From Rhodococcus rhodnii (GTDB lineage: Bacteria > Actinomycetota > Actinomycetes > Mycobacteriales > Pseudonocardiaceae), in NCBI GenBank assembly GCA_000720375.1, contig JOAA01000001.1, positions 1 to 64,000 of the forward strand: a stretch of 64,000 bases of DNA, written 5' to 3'. Position numbers and translations under genes: made by a program. Under the pieces are notes generated by a model that had not been told where the DNA came from, did not search any database, and saw only the letters and a list, made by a program, of their open reading frames with translations. Below, piece after piece: positions 27,801-35,571 of the stretch (its first letter is position 1; every line of letters begins with the position of its first letter).

Positions 27801-29151
27801 GCGTTCGTGGCCGATCACCGGGATGCAGTGGGCGTGGGGCGTCGGCCACCAGAACGGCCCGTGGTTCTCGGATTCCACTGGGCGGCGCAATACCCACTTC
27901 ACCGTTGACGGCGTGCCAGAGCAGAGCTGGCCGGCCGGATGGTCAGGCGAGTGGCCTGCCGACATGGCCGCAGTGCCGTCGCGCGAGAGCGTCTGCCAGG
28001 TCAACGTCGGCGGCAACAACGGGATCTACTGCTGGAATCCGGCGACCGGCGAGGTGACCGACCAGATCGTCGGCTCGTTCCCGTGGTCCAGGATCTCCCA
28101 GCGAGGCCTCGCGTACCGGCCCGACGACGACACGTTCTACATCGGTGGCTGGAACGAGGGAATCGTCTACCACGTCAAGGGCCTGTCGCACGCCGACCGC
28201 GGCACGGTGATCAGCCAGTGCAGCCCGGCCGATCCGGGCATCTCCGGACTGGCGTGGAACAGCGCGTTCGGTGTGCTGTGGGCGTCGACCAACAGCCAGA
28301 GCGACACGATCTACGGGCTCAACCCGGACACCTGCCAGACAGTCAAGAAGATCACGCCGCCCGACACCAATTCCTACACAGGCGGAGGGCTCGAGACGGA
28401 CCTGCTGGGCAACCTCTGGGCGCTGTCCCAGGGCGCGCAGGCCACCGCGTATCTGCTCGACAGCGGCGCGCCGGACTTCACCGAGGTGCCATGGCTGCGG
28501 ACCACACCGGACACCGGTGCACTGGCACTCGGCGGCTCGACCGACCTCACTGTCCACATTGATACGACCGGGCTCTCTCCCGGCGTGTACGGGGCCACGA
28601 TCATCTTGCTGAGCAACAGCGGGCGCAACCCAGCGACCATGGTGCCCGTCAAGCTGATCGTTCCGGCGTATCAGTCCGGCATCAACTCCGGCGGCGGCGA
28701 CCACATGGACGGTGACGGCGACACCTGGACACCGGACAAGCCGTATGCAGAGGGCAGTTACGGCTATCTGGACGACCGCAGATCACGGGTCGTGCGCACC
28801 ACCGCGCCTATCGCGCGCACGACCGAGCAACCGTTGTTCCAGAACCTGCGGGAAAACGCCTTCGAGTACCGGTACGACAACGTGCCCAACGGCGTGTACG
28901 CGGTGGAGCTGAGGTTCGCGGAACTCCAGCGCACCAGGCCCAACACACGTCTGTTCGACGTCATCGCCGAGGACAAGGTGCTCATCCCGGCACTCGACAT
29001 CGCCAACGAAGCAGGCACGTTTATGGCGCTGACCCGCACGGTCTATGTCACCGTCACCGACGGGCAGCTGAATCTCCGGCTGATCAGCCGGAAAGGTGTC
29101 CCGATCGTCAACGGAATCCGGGTGACTCACCGCCCGGACCGGATCGGCTGA
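24823..29151 (+). CDS. Giant secreted subtilisin-like protease with accessory domains
   Basis: A 1442-residue exported S8 peptidase. From GTG 24823, a signal peptide (LGLLLAAILGIAAVQPAQ) is followed by a propeptide at about residues 40-135 that acts as inhibitor and chaperone. The catalytic domain carries D-184 (VGTIDTGAQFDHP), H-233 (IGHGTHVLG) and S-406 (MDGTSMATPH), with oxyanion asparagine in VVNNSWGGG. Downstream are carboxypeptidase-regulatory-like beta-sandwich repeats (GVVRSANGPLAEADIQFEG; GFVRDSNGGPVAKASVSVLD; GTVTDVNDRRPVTNATVSVS), a region of beta-propeller character (WPITGMQWAWGVGHQNGPW and onward), and a C-terminal malectin-like domain. ATG at 24781 or GTG at 24670 are alternative starts with worse spacing. 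The accessory modules probably bind polysaccharide or assist folding. Confidence 0.88.
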   Translation: MFRRTTKHHLGLLLAAILGIAAVQPAQRADAEPVTSKIDKDVSAQVFDDRTTDFFVFLKSQADLAKAGAAAERTRYVYQTKKAEADRTQSGIRQLLTDRNVPFTPFWITNVIKVTGNSALLRELAGRDDVDRIVADRTYPLVKPVRETPAAAAKTIEWNIDRIRAPEVWKTFGTRGEDVVVGTIDTGAQFDHPAIAKQYRGAAKPGSVQHDYSWYDPSSVCGTPSLVPCDNIGHGTHVLGTVLGDDGNGNQIGVAPGAKWIAAKGCESQFCSLSALLSAGQWMIAPTDVNGQNPRPDLAPNVVNNSWGGGAGDPFYRAVVASWVAAGIFPVFASGNSGPGCSTTGSPGDYPESYSVGAFDSGNAIAPFSSRGPGAIGAEIKPDVTAPGVRIRSSVPGNSYAEMDGTSMATPHVTGTVALIWSAAQALRGKVQESKELLNTITNPVDDPTCGGTATDNNVWGHGKLDAFATVQQSPRGPVGTATGVVRSANGPLAEADIQFEGPLSRKTRSNEQGEYTVPILSVGQYDITVRKFSYLAQTARITVNENQVAKQDFTLALAPQRTVTGFVRDSNGGPVAKASVSVLDAPLAATTAPDGSYRIESVPEGTYNFVSERPGCFIPQRKRVDVTSDTTVDFALPIKSDRIGRVCANSAPSWLDARTVLPLAGDEGTTSVRLPFPVNLYEQSYQSVTVSTNGFLSFKPLSWSFPVNSTLPSREEPNAAIYAFWYNLMVDGSASVRSGVIGTAPNRSFVIEWRDVTFGASPDTRFSVQVVLTENGGITLQYKGIDRPEERGPQAAIGIEDETGSDALQYSAFQASLADDTAIVLRVPGTSLVRGTVTDVNDRRPVTNATVSVSQPDQTLTTDNDGVYQARVKVGEARLRFTQTNYVDDQADIRVPSEGAVIGHDVALRTPRLEAQPAGLEIVMPPDQTRQRTVTVRNTGTADLSWQVKEAGGAAMQQARPVARPASIDPNARTAQGLHPAAAVPSTPGQVLRSWPITGMQWAWGVGHQNGPWFSDSTGRRNTHFTVDGVPEQSWPAGWSGEWPADMAAVPSRESVCQVNVGGNNGIYCWNPATGEVTDQIVGSFPWSRISQRGLAYRPDDDTFYIGGWNEGIVYHVKGLSHADRGTVISQCSPADPGISGLAWNSAFGVLWASTNSQSDTIYGLNPDTCQTVKKITPPDTNSYTGGGLETDLLGNLWALSQGAQATAYLLDSGAPDFTEVPWLRTTPDTGALALGGSTDLTVHIDTTGLSPGVYGATIILLSNSGRNPATMVPVKLIVPAYQSGINSGGGDHMDGDGDTWTPDKPYAEGSYGYLDDRRSRVVRTTAPIARTTEQPLFQNLRENAFEYRYDNVPNGVYAVELRFAELQRTRPNTRLFDVIAEDKVLIPALDIANEAGTFMALTRTVYVTVTDGQLNLRLISRKGVPIVNGIRVTHRPDRIG

Positions 29152-29159
29152 GATCCTAT

Positions 29160-29193
29160 CCGTCGGGTGGTGTCACACGGCACCACCCGACGG
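29160..29193. terminator. Bidirectional terminator overlapping a stop codon
   Basis: A perfect 13-bp stem, CCGTCGGGTGGTG (29160-29172) and CACCACCCGACGG (29181-29193), has an 8-nt loop. It follows the subtilase stop; its right arm lies within the last codons of the convergent molybdenum-subunit gene, whose stop codon is in the loop. Confidence 0.82.
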
Positions 29194-31398
29194 CAGCACA
29201 CGGTCCTCCAGCACACGATCAAGCCTGATCGGCAAGGTGCGGTGACGGCGCCCGGTGGCGTGCCAGACGGCGTTGGCGATCGCCGCCGCCGTTCCACAGG
29301 TTCCTACCTCACCGACTCCCTTGATACCTGAGGCGATGTCGGGTTCGTAGTCGGGCACGAAGTCGGCTTCGATGTCCGGTACGTCGGCGTGTGCCGAAAT
29401 GTGGTAACCGGCGAAGTCCGCGTTAATGTGCCTGCCCGAATCGGGATCGCGGACGCTCTCCTCGTGCAGTGCCAGGGACAGCCCCATGATCATTCCGCCG
29501 ATCGCCTGGCTGCGGGCGGTGAGTGGGTTGATCACGCGGCCGATCCCGAACATGCCCAGCAATCGCCGCACCCGGACCTCGCCGGTCGCTGGATCCACGG
29601 TCACCTCGGCGAATATCGCGCTGTGCGACTGCCTTTCCTTGCGTGGCATGGCACTTGTCTCCGCTGTGGTGTCCGCCGTGACTGTGACGGGCAACGGCGG
29701 ACGCGTCGCCAACTGTTCACGCAACTTCTTCGCAGCCGACGTGACCGCCCACGACCAGGATGCCTGCCCCAGCGATCCGCTGGCGGCCCACGCGTTGCCG
29801 AAGTCGCTGTCGGCTATCCGGATCCGGATCTTCTCCGGTTTGACCCGCAGGGCGTCTGCCGCGATCGACACCAGCGCGGTGCGTGCGCCGGTGCCGATGT
29901 CGGACGCGCCAATGGATACCGTGTAGGTGCCGTCCTTCTCCGCTGTGATTGTCGCGGTCGACGGCAGGGCCAGGGTGAGGAACGACACCGCGGCCATCCC
30001 CGTGCCGACGAGCAGGTCACCTTCGCGTCGCCGGCGAGGCCGCAGATCCCGTTTGGCCCAGCCGAACCTGCGCGCACCCTCACGCATGCAGCCCACCAGG
30101 TTTCGGCTGCTGAACGGCAACCCGGACACCGGACCGACCTTGGGTTCGTTACGCAGCCGCAGATCGAGCGGATCGATCCGCAGTTTCTCGGCCAGTTCGT
30201 CCACAGCGCACTCCAGCGCGAACGAGCCAGGCGTGTTGCCCGGTCCGCGTACCGAACACGGCGGCAGAACGTCCAACGGGACCACGTTCAGCCGGGTGCG
30301 GATCGCCTTCGCCGCGTAGATCGTCTTGGCCATTTCGACGCAGTTCTCCACGAACTCCGCGAGCGGTGAGATGGCGAACACCGCCTCGTGCCCGATCGCG
30401 CGCAACCGGCCGTCGCGGTCGGCGCCGAGCCGGACCCGTTGCTCGATCACCTCCCGGCCCGACGTCGTCAGGAACACCTGGTTACGGCTCAGCGTGACCC
30501 GGACGGGCCGATGCAACAGCGTGGTGGCCATGACGGCGAGGATCTGCACCGCGCCGATCATCCCTTTGGACCCGAATCCGCCACCGACATGCTCGGCGCG
30601 GACCCGCACCTTTTCCAGCGGCAGGAAAAAGAGTGTGGCCAAGCTGACGGCGATGTAGAAGGAGCCCTGGTTCGTGTCGACGACCTGCAGGCGGTCACCT
30701 TCCCACCACGCGGTCGCCGCGTGCGGTTCCATGGCGCAGCAGGTTTCCGGTGGCGAGTGGTACAACTGGTCGACGACGACGGCCGACGCGGCCAGTTCCG
30801 CCTCCAGGTTGCCGACGTTCGCGTCCGGGCCGAAGATCGGGATCGCCGGACGCCGTTCGGGGTGGTCGACCCGGAACTTCGTGTCGTGGGGGAGTTCGTC
30901 GTAGGTGACTTCGAGTGCCTTCGCCGCGGCCTGCGCCTGTTCCAGGGTTTCGGCGACCACGAGGGCGATCGGCTGGCCGGAGTAGTGGATCTCGGTGTTC
31001 TGCAGGATCTGCATCTGGCCGTCCGGGCCGAAGAAGTTCCCGGCCTCCGGGTTGAGCTTGGGCGCGTTGGTGTGGTCCACCACGCCCACCACACCGGGCA
31101 TCTTCAACACAGCCGCCGTGTCCATCGTACGGATGCGTCCACGCGCCACTGTGGACAACACCACAGCGCCGTGTGCCGTATTGGGTAATTTCATATCGGC
31201 GGCATAGCGCACGCTGCCCGTGACTTTGCCGTGCCCTTCCAGCCGGGGCCGTGGGGTGCCTACGACCTCGCCATGAGATGCGGCGGCGTCGTCTAACGGT
31301 TCGGCTTCACCAAGGCCGGGCGTCGCTGTCATGGCGGCCGCGGTGACAGCGGCGCCCTTGAGAATCGTTCGGCGGCCGTGCCGCGCCGGGTCGTTCAT
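29173..31398 (-). CDS. Molybdenum-binding subunit of periplasmic aldehyde oxidoreductase (PaoC/YagR type)
   Basis: A 741-residue catalytic subunit of the xanthine oxidase family. It begins with a twin-arginine signal (HGRRTILKGAAVTAAAMTATPG), so the enzyme is exported folded with its cofactor. Molybdopterin contacts include HVGGGFGSKG and the catalytic glutamate region IKGVGEVGTCGTAAAIANA. ATG at 31398 follows GGGAGG. It is the last of three genes in PaoABC order, encoding the iron-sulfur, FAD and Mo subunits. PaoABC-type enzymes oxidise a broad range of aromatic and other aldehydes to acids, a detoxifying function. The insertion chaperone (XdhC/PaoD type) usually found next to it is not in this window. 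Confidence 0.9.
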   Translation of the reverse strand: MNDPARHGRRTILKGAAVTAAAMTATPGLGEAEPLDDAAASHGEVVGTPRPRLEGHGKVTGSVRYAADMKLPNTAHGAVVLSTVARGRIRTMDTAAVLKMPGVVGVVDHTNAPKLNPEAGNFFGPDGQMQILQNTEIHYSGQPIALVVAETLEQAQAAAKALEVTYDELPHDTKFRVDHPERRPAIPIFGPDANVGNLEAELAASAVVVDQLYHSPPETCCAMEPHAATAWWEGDRLQVVDTNQGSFYIAVSLATLFFLPLEKVRVRAEHVGGGFGSKGMIGAVQILAVMATTLLHRPVRVTLSRNQVFLTTSGREVIEQRVRLGADRDGRLRAIGHEAVFAISPLAEFVENCVEMAKTIYAAKAIRTRLNVVPLDVLPPCSVRGPGNTPGSFALECAVDELAEKLRIDPLDLRLRNEPKVGPVSGLPFSSRNLVGCMREGARRFGWAKRDLRPRRRREGDLLVGTGMAAVSFLTLALPSTATITAEKDGTYTVSIGASDIGTGARTALVSIAADALRVKPEKIRIRIADSDFGNAWAASGSLGQASWSWAVTSAAKKLREQLATRPPLPVTVTADTTAETSAMPRKERQSHSAIFAEVTVDPATGEVRVRRLLGMFGIGRVINPLTARSQAIGGMIMGLSLALHEESVRDPDSGRHINADFAGYHISAHADVPDIEADFVPDYEPDIASGIKGVGEVGTCGTAAAIANAVWHATGRRHRTLPIRLDRVLEDRVLPSGGAV

Positions 31399-31412
31399 GG
31401 TGCTGCCTCCCA

Positions 31413-32402
31413 TCACTTGGCCCGCTTGGCGAGGTCGGTCAGCACGGCCTCGATCAGGTTGCGAGTCAACGTCAGCTTGTAGGCGTTGTCGTGCAACGGT
31501 TTTGCCTTGGCCAGCTCGGCATCGGCGGCCGCCCGGAACCGCTCGGCGGCGGCTGGGCCGTCACGCAGCGCGGCCTCGGCGATCCGTGCTCGCCATGGCC
31601 GGGCCGCGACGCCACCGAGCGCGATCCGTACATCTTGGACTCGTCTCTTGTGGACGCTCAAAGCGGCGGCGATGGACACGGTCGCGAAGGCGTAGGAGGC
31701 CCGCTCGCGAACCTTCCGGTACCGAGAGTGCGCCGCAACACCCAACTTGGGCAACGCGACCGCGGTGATCAGCGCGCCTGGCGGCAACTTCGTCTCCAGG
31801 TGTGGTGTGGTTCCGACCGGGAGGTAGAAGTCCGACAGTGGGATCTCGCCGGGGCCGTTGAGGGTCTCGTACCGCACCACCGCGTCGAAGGCCATCAGGG
31901 CCACGCCCATGTCCGACGGATTGGTCGCGGCGCAGTGATCGGTCCAGTCGAAGATGGCGTGGTTATGGTGCAATCCGGCGATCGCCGGGCAACCAGTGCC
32001 GGGCACCCGTTTGTTACACGGCTGGGAAGTGTCGGCGAAGTAGGCGCATCTCGAGCGTTGCAACAGATTTCCGCCGATCGTGGCCATGTTGCGCAGCTGG
32101 CCGGACGCACCGGCAAGGATCGCCTGGGTCACCGCCGGATACCGCCGACGCACATCAGGATGGACGGCGGCGTCGCTGTTGCTCGTGGTCGCTCCGATGA
32201 TCAGCCCGCCGTCGGCGGCGTTCCGGATGCCCTCGAGCGGGAGCCGGCGGACGTCCACGAGCTTGGTGGGCGTTTCGATCTCGTTCTTCATCAGGTCGAC
32301 GAGGTTCGTGCCGCCGCCGAGGAACTTCGCGCCGGCGGTGCCTGAGATCTGGGTCAGCGCGTCGCGAACCTGCGTCGCACGCTGGTAGCTGAATTCCTTC
32401 AT
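31413..32402 (-). CDS. FAD-binding subunit of aldehyde oxidoreductase (PaoB/YagS type)
   Basis: A 329-residue FAD subunit of the molybdenum enzyme. The FAD loop is FLGGGTNLVDLMKNE, and TIGGNLLQRSRC is typical of the family. The cysteine-rich insertion (CAYFAD...PCNKRVPGTGCPAI) matches the extra 4Fe-4S site known from E. coli PaoB, which separates this group from ordinary xanthine dehydrogenases. ATG at 32402 sits behind AAAGGAGG and overlaps the stop of the upstream 2Fe-2S gene as ATGA. It passes electrons from the molybdenum and iron-sulfur centres to the final acceptor. Confidence 0.92.
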   Translation of the reverse strand: MKEFSYQRATQVRDALTQISGTAGAKFLGGGTNLVDLMKNEIETPTKLVDVRRLPLEGIRNAADGGLIIGATTSNSDAAVHPDVRRRYPAVTQAILAGASGQLRNMATIGGNLLQRSRCAYFADTSQPCNKRVPGTGCPAIAGLHHNHAIFDWTDHCAATNPSDMGVALMAFDAVVRYETLNGPGEIPLSDFYLPVGTTPHLETKLPPGALITAVALPKLGVAAHSRYRKVRERASYAFATVSIAAALSVHKRRVQDVRIALGGVAARPWRARIAEAALRDGPAAAERFRAAADAELAKAKPLHDNAYKLTLTRNLIEAVLTDLAKRAK

Positions 32403-32935
32403 GGCGTTGCCTCCTTTCGCGCCGTTTCCAGCACAGCGCGCACAATCGAGGGATACGCCCCGCAGCGGCACAGGTTTCCGCTCATTCGTTCACGGACCTC
32501 GGCCGCGTCCAGCTTCGGCGGACGGTCGGCCGAGACATCGTCGGTGACCGCGCTCGGCCAGCCCGCCCGGTGCTCGGCCAGCATCCCCACGGCCGAGCAG
32601 AGCTGCCCGGATGTGCAGTAACCACACTGGAAACCGTCCAGCCGGACGAACGCCTCTTGGACCGGACGCAGCTCACCGTTGCGGGACAAGCCTTCCACTG
32701 TGGTCACCTCGGCCTCGTCGGCAGCGACAGCCAGCGTCAAACAAGACACCACGCGTCTGCCGTTGAGCAGCACGGTGCACGCGCCACACTGGCCGTGGTC
32801 GCAGCCCTTCTTGGTACCGGTCTGGTCAAGCCCTTCCCTGAGCGCGTCCAGCAACGTCGTACGGTTGTCGACGCTGAGCCGGCGCGTCTTCTCGTTGACG
32901 CGGAGCGAAATATCGCTGCGGGTATCGCCGGTCAT
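32399..32935 (-). CDS. 2Fe-2S subunit of aldehyde oxidoreductase (PaoA/YagT type)
   Basis: A 178-residue iron-sulfur subunit with two 2Fe-2S clusters. The plant-ferredoxin-type set is CDHGQCGACTVLLNGRRVVSC, and the C-terminal helical set is CGYCTSGQ with CRCGAYP. It carries electrons between the molybdenum and FAD subunits. ATG at 32935 follows AAAGGA; the frame is open upstream but without a better signal. It is the first gene of the three-gene operon. Unlike E. coli PaoA it shows no obvious Tat leader of its own, so it may ride along with the Mo subunit, which has one. Confidence 0.9.
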   Translation of the reverse strand: MTGDTRSDISLRVNEKTRRLSVDNRTTLLDALREGLDQTGTKKGCDHGQCGACTVLLNGRRVVSCLTLAVAADEAEVTTVEGLSRNGELRPVQEAFVRLDGFQCGYCTSGQLCSAVGMLAEHRAGWPSAVTDDVSADRPPKLDAAEVRERMSGNLCRCGAYPSIVRAVLETARKEATP

Positions 32936-33103
32936 GGTTGTCCTTTCCCCACACGCAGCGAGAGTCCGCGCGAGTGATACCGAACGTGAACAGGGCGCGA
33001 TCACGCCTTGGCGAAGTCAGCAACGCCGATATTCAATCAGGCAAAGGAAACCGGAGGCGCGCCCAAAACTGGCGGCCTCATGCACAATCCTGCCTTTACC
33101 GCC

Positions 33104-34804
33104 TCATGAGGCTTCGCGGATCGCCGCCGCGATCCCTGCCACCGTCGGGCGTTCGACAAGGGCGGACATGGGCACGTCGGCATCGACGCGCTTCTGCAGA
33201 AGGTTGAGCAGCCGCACCGCTTGCAACGAGTTGCCGCCGAGCAGGAAGAAGTCGACGTCGGCCGGGACTTCGGCAATGTCGAGCACCTTGGCGAAGACGT
33301 CGGCGACGATGCGTTCCTCCGCGGAGGCCGGCACTGATCCGGTGACGGATCCAGCACGAGCAGGTGCGGGCAGGGCTTCCTTGTCGACCTTTCCGGTAGG
33401 CCCGAGCGGCAGCCGGTCGAGTCCCACTACCTGCGAAGGCACCATGTGGTTGGGCAATTGGCCGGTGAGAACGTCGCGTAGCCGAGCAGTGTCGGCCGCG
33501 GCCGTCGGCGTGACGTAGGCAACCAGCCGTGTGTCCGCGCCCTCTCCGGTCGTCGTCACGGCTGCGCCCTCGATCCCGTCCACGGCAAGGATCGCACGCT
33601 CGACCTCGCCGGGTTCCACCCGGAATCCACGCACCTTGACCTGGTCGTCGGCGCGGCCGAGGAATTCCAGTGCGCCATCCGCGCGGTAACGCACGAGGTC
33701 ACCGGTCCGGTACATGCGGCCGCCATCGAACGGATCGGCCACGAACCGCTCACGCGTCAGGTCGGGCCGGTTCAGGTAGCCAAGGGCCAGCCCGGTGCCC
33801 GCGATGTACAATTCCCCTTCCGGCATTGGCTTTCCAGCTGGATCGAGGACGTGAAGCCGCGTCTCACCCAGCGGATAGCCGATCGGGACGGAAGTGCCGT
33901 TCTGGTCAGGTGAGCAGTCCCAGTAGGTCGCGTCGATCGAATACTCTGTAGGCCCGTACATGTTGTGCAGTCCGGCGTCGACGCTTCCGAAGAACTTCTG
34001 CACCAGCGCAGGTGGCAGTACCTCGCCTCCACAGAACACCTCTCGGAGCGCCGGGCACGCTCCGAGACCGGGTTCATCCTCCAGCAGCGCTTGGAGCAAG
34101 GATGGGACGAGAGCGATGCAGGTGACGTCCTCGTCCCGGATCAGGTCCACCAGATACCGGACGTCTTCCCGGTGGATCGGATCTGCCACAACGAGGCGAG
34201 CGCCCGTGCTCAGTGGAACGAAGATCTCCCACAGCGAGATGTCGAAGCTCAGGGATGTCCGCAGCAGCACCGTGTCCCCAGGGCCGGTCGGATAGACGCG
34301 GTTCTCCCACCGGATCCGGTTGACGATGCCGCGATGCGGGATCACCACGCCCTTCGGCTGTCCCGTCGAACCGGACGTGTAGATGACGTAGGCCGGATCC
34401 TCTGCCATGACTGGGGTCGGCGCGCTGTCAGCGTCCTCTTCGAACAGATCCTCCACGCAGACCAGTCCGCTCGCCTGGGGAGCCGCCTTGCTGTAAAGAA
34501 TCACAGGCGCGGCACAGTCGTCGATCATGAACCGCAACCGGTCTGCGGGGTAACTCGGGTCCAGCGGCACGTACGCCGCACCCGCCTTGAGAATGCCCAG
34601 GATGGCGGCGACCGCAGCGCCGGAGCGATCGATCGCCATCCCGACCAGGTCACCACGGCCCACTCCGCGGGCCCGCAGGCTGGCCGCCACTCGTTCGGCC
34701 TGCGAGTCCAGGCGGGCATAAGTCCATTCGGCGTCCGGGGCGGTTACCGCGATCGCTTCCGGGGTTCTGGCCGTCTGCTGTTCGACGAGCCCGTGCAGGG
34801 TCAT
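33104..34804 (-). CDS. NRPS adenylation-carrier didomain protein (second)
   Basis: A 566-residue A-PCP protein. The adenylation domain shows YVIYTSGSTGQPKGV, the A4 segment SFDISLWEIF, NMYGPTE, YRTGDLVRY and the catalytic lysine in GPTGKVDKEAL. The carrier domain has the phosphopantetheine serine at about residue 525 in FFLLGGNSLQAV. Aligning by eye to GrsA gives a specificity code of roughly D-I-W-A-F-G-M-I-D, which matches no code I know with confidence (only a loose likeness to serine codes). ATG at 34804 follows AAGGAGG. It is the last gene of the six-gene NRPS operon and is 11 bp after the second dehydrogenase. It activates one amino or other carboxylic acid and holds it for modification in trans. 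Confidence 0.92.
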   Translation of the reverse strand: MTLHGLVEQQTARTPEAIAVTAPDAEWTYARLDSQAERVAASLRARGVGRGDLVGMAIDRSGAAVAAILGILKAGAAYVPLDPSYPADRLRFMIDDCAAPVILYSKAAPQASGLVCVEDLFEEDADSAPTPVMAEDPAYVIYTSGSTGQPKGVVIPHRGIVNRIRWENRVYPTGPGDTVLLRTSLSFDISLWEIFVPLSTGARLVVADPIHREDVRYLVDLIRDEDVTCIALVPSLLQALLEDEPGLGACPALREVFCGGEVLPPALVQKFFGSVDAGLHNMYGPTEYSIDATYWDCSPDQNGTSVPIGYPLGETRLHVLDPAGKPMPEGELYIAGTGLALGYLNRPDLTRERFVADPFDGGRMYRTGDLVRYRADGALEFLGRADDQVKVRGFRVEPGEVERAILAVDGIEGAAVTTTGEGADTRLVAYVTPTAAADTARLRDVLTGQLPNHMVPSQVVGLDRLPLGPTGKVDKEALPAPARAGSVTGSVPASAEERIVADVFAKVLDIAEVPADVDFFLLGGNSLQAVRLLNLLQKRVDADVPMSALVERPTVAGIAAAIREAS

Positions 34805-34815
34805 GAGTATCCTCC

Positions 34816-35571
34816 TTATCCCGTGCTCGGATAGGCCAGCCGCAACCGCGACGATGTCCCGTGGCGGACCGCGAACGTATGGGCGCGGCGGTAGTTCTGC
34901 TGTGCACTGCTGTCGATGAGCAACCCGGCAGTACCGTGCAGGTGCAGACAGCGTTCGGTGGCGTCCACGGCCAAGTCGGCGCAAGCCGCGAGGAATCGGG
35001 AAGCCTCAGCCATCGGGTCGTGTCCTAAATGGACGGCGATGTGCCGGCCTAGACCGTGAAGCGCTTCGAACCGCGCTGTCAAAGCGGCCAGTGGAAACGC
35101 AACCGCCTGGTTCACGCCTATGGGGGCACCGAATTGGATTCGGCTCCGCACTCGCTCGGCGGCCACGTCCAGCGCGGCACGTACGACACCCAGCAGATAG
35201 CCCGCCGCGCGACAACGCAGCAGTGCAGGGGCGAGTGCACAGACTGTGCAGCCCGGGCAGATCTCGCGACCGGCGGCCTTGGTTTCGACGAACCAAAGCT
35301 CCTCTCCCGCAATGGAACGCAGCGGGGTGGACGACGCCTCTCCCGCCTCATACAGGACGAGCGGAGGTCCCAAGGCCAGCAGACGTTCAGCCGAATCCGC
35401 CCCGGCGACCAGATTCCAGGATCGATCGGCTACCGGATCCAGCAGCAAGGCGGCGGACTCCGGCACACCATGGTGAACGAGAAGTTCCTGGGATGTCAGG
35501 GCTTCGACTCGCGCGTACTCCAGACCCGTGCGACCGATCTCGATCGCCCGCGTGAACGCATCGACGCTCAT
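34816..35571 (-). CDS. Short acyl-CoA dehydrogenase-like subunit
   Basis: A 251-residue protein that matches only the C-terminal half of acyl-CoA dehydrogenases. It has the helical bundle with RSRIQFGAPIGVNQAVAFPLA (the FAD-contacting RxQFGxxIG segment) and HLHGTAGLLIDSSAQQ, then NYRRAHTFAVRHGTS at the C-terminus. It lacks a normal N-terminal helical domain. It overlaps the full-length dehydrogenase gene by 4 bp, so the two are co-translated. Split pairs of this type form heteromeric dehydrogenases in actinobacteria (for example steroid-degrading FadE pairs). I infer a heteromer that desaturates an acyl or aminoacyl carrier-bound substrate. Confidence 0.75.
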   Translation of the reverse strand: MSVDAFTRAIEIGRTGLEYARVEALTSQELLVHHGVPESAALLLDPVADRSWNLVAGADSAERLLALGPPLVLYEAGEASSTPLRSIAGEELWFVETKAAGREICPGCTVCALAPALLRCRAAGYLLGVVRAALDVAAERVRSRIQFGAPIGVNQAVAFPLAALTARFEALHGLGRHIAVHLGHDPMAEASRFLAACADLAVDATERCLHLHGTAGLLIDSSAQQNYRRAHTFAVRHGTSSRLRLAYPSTG

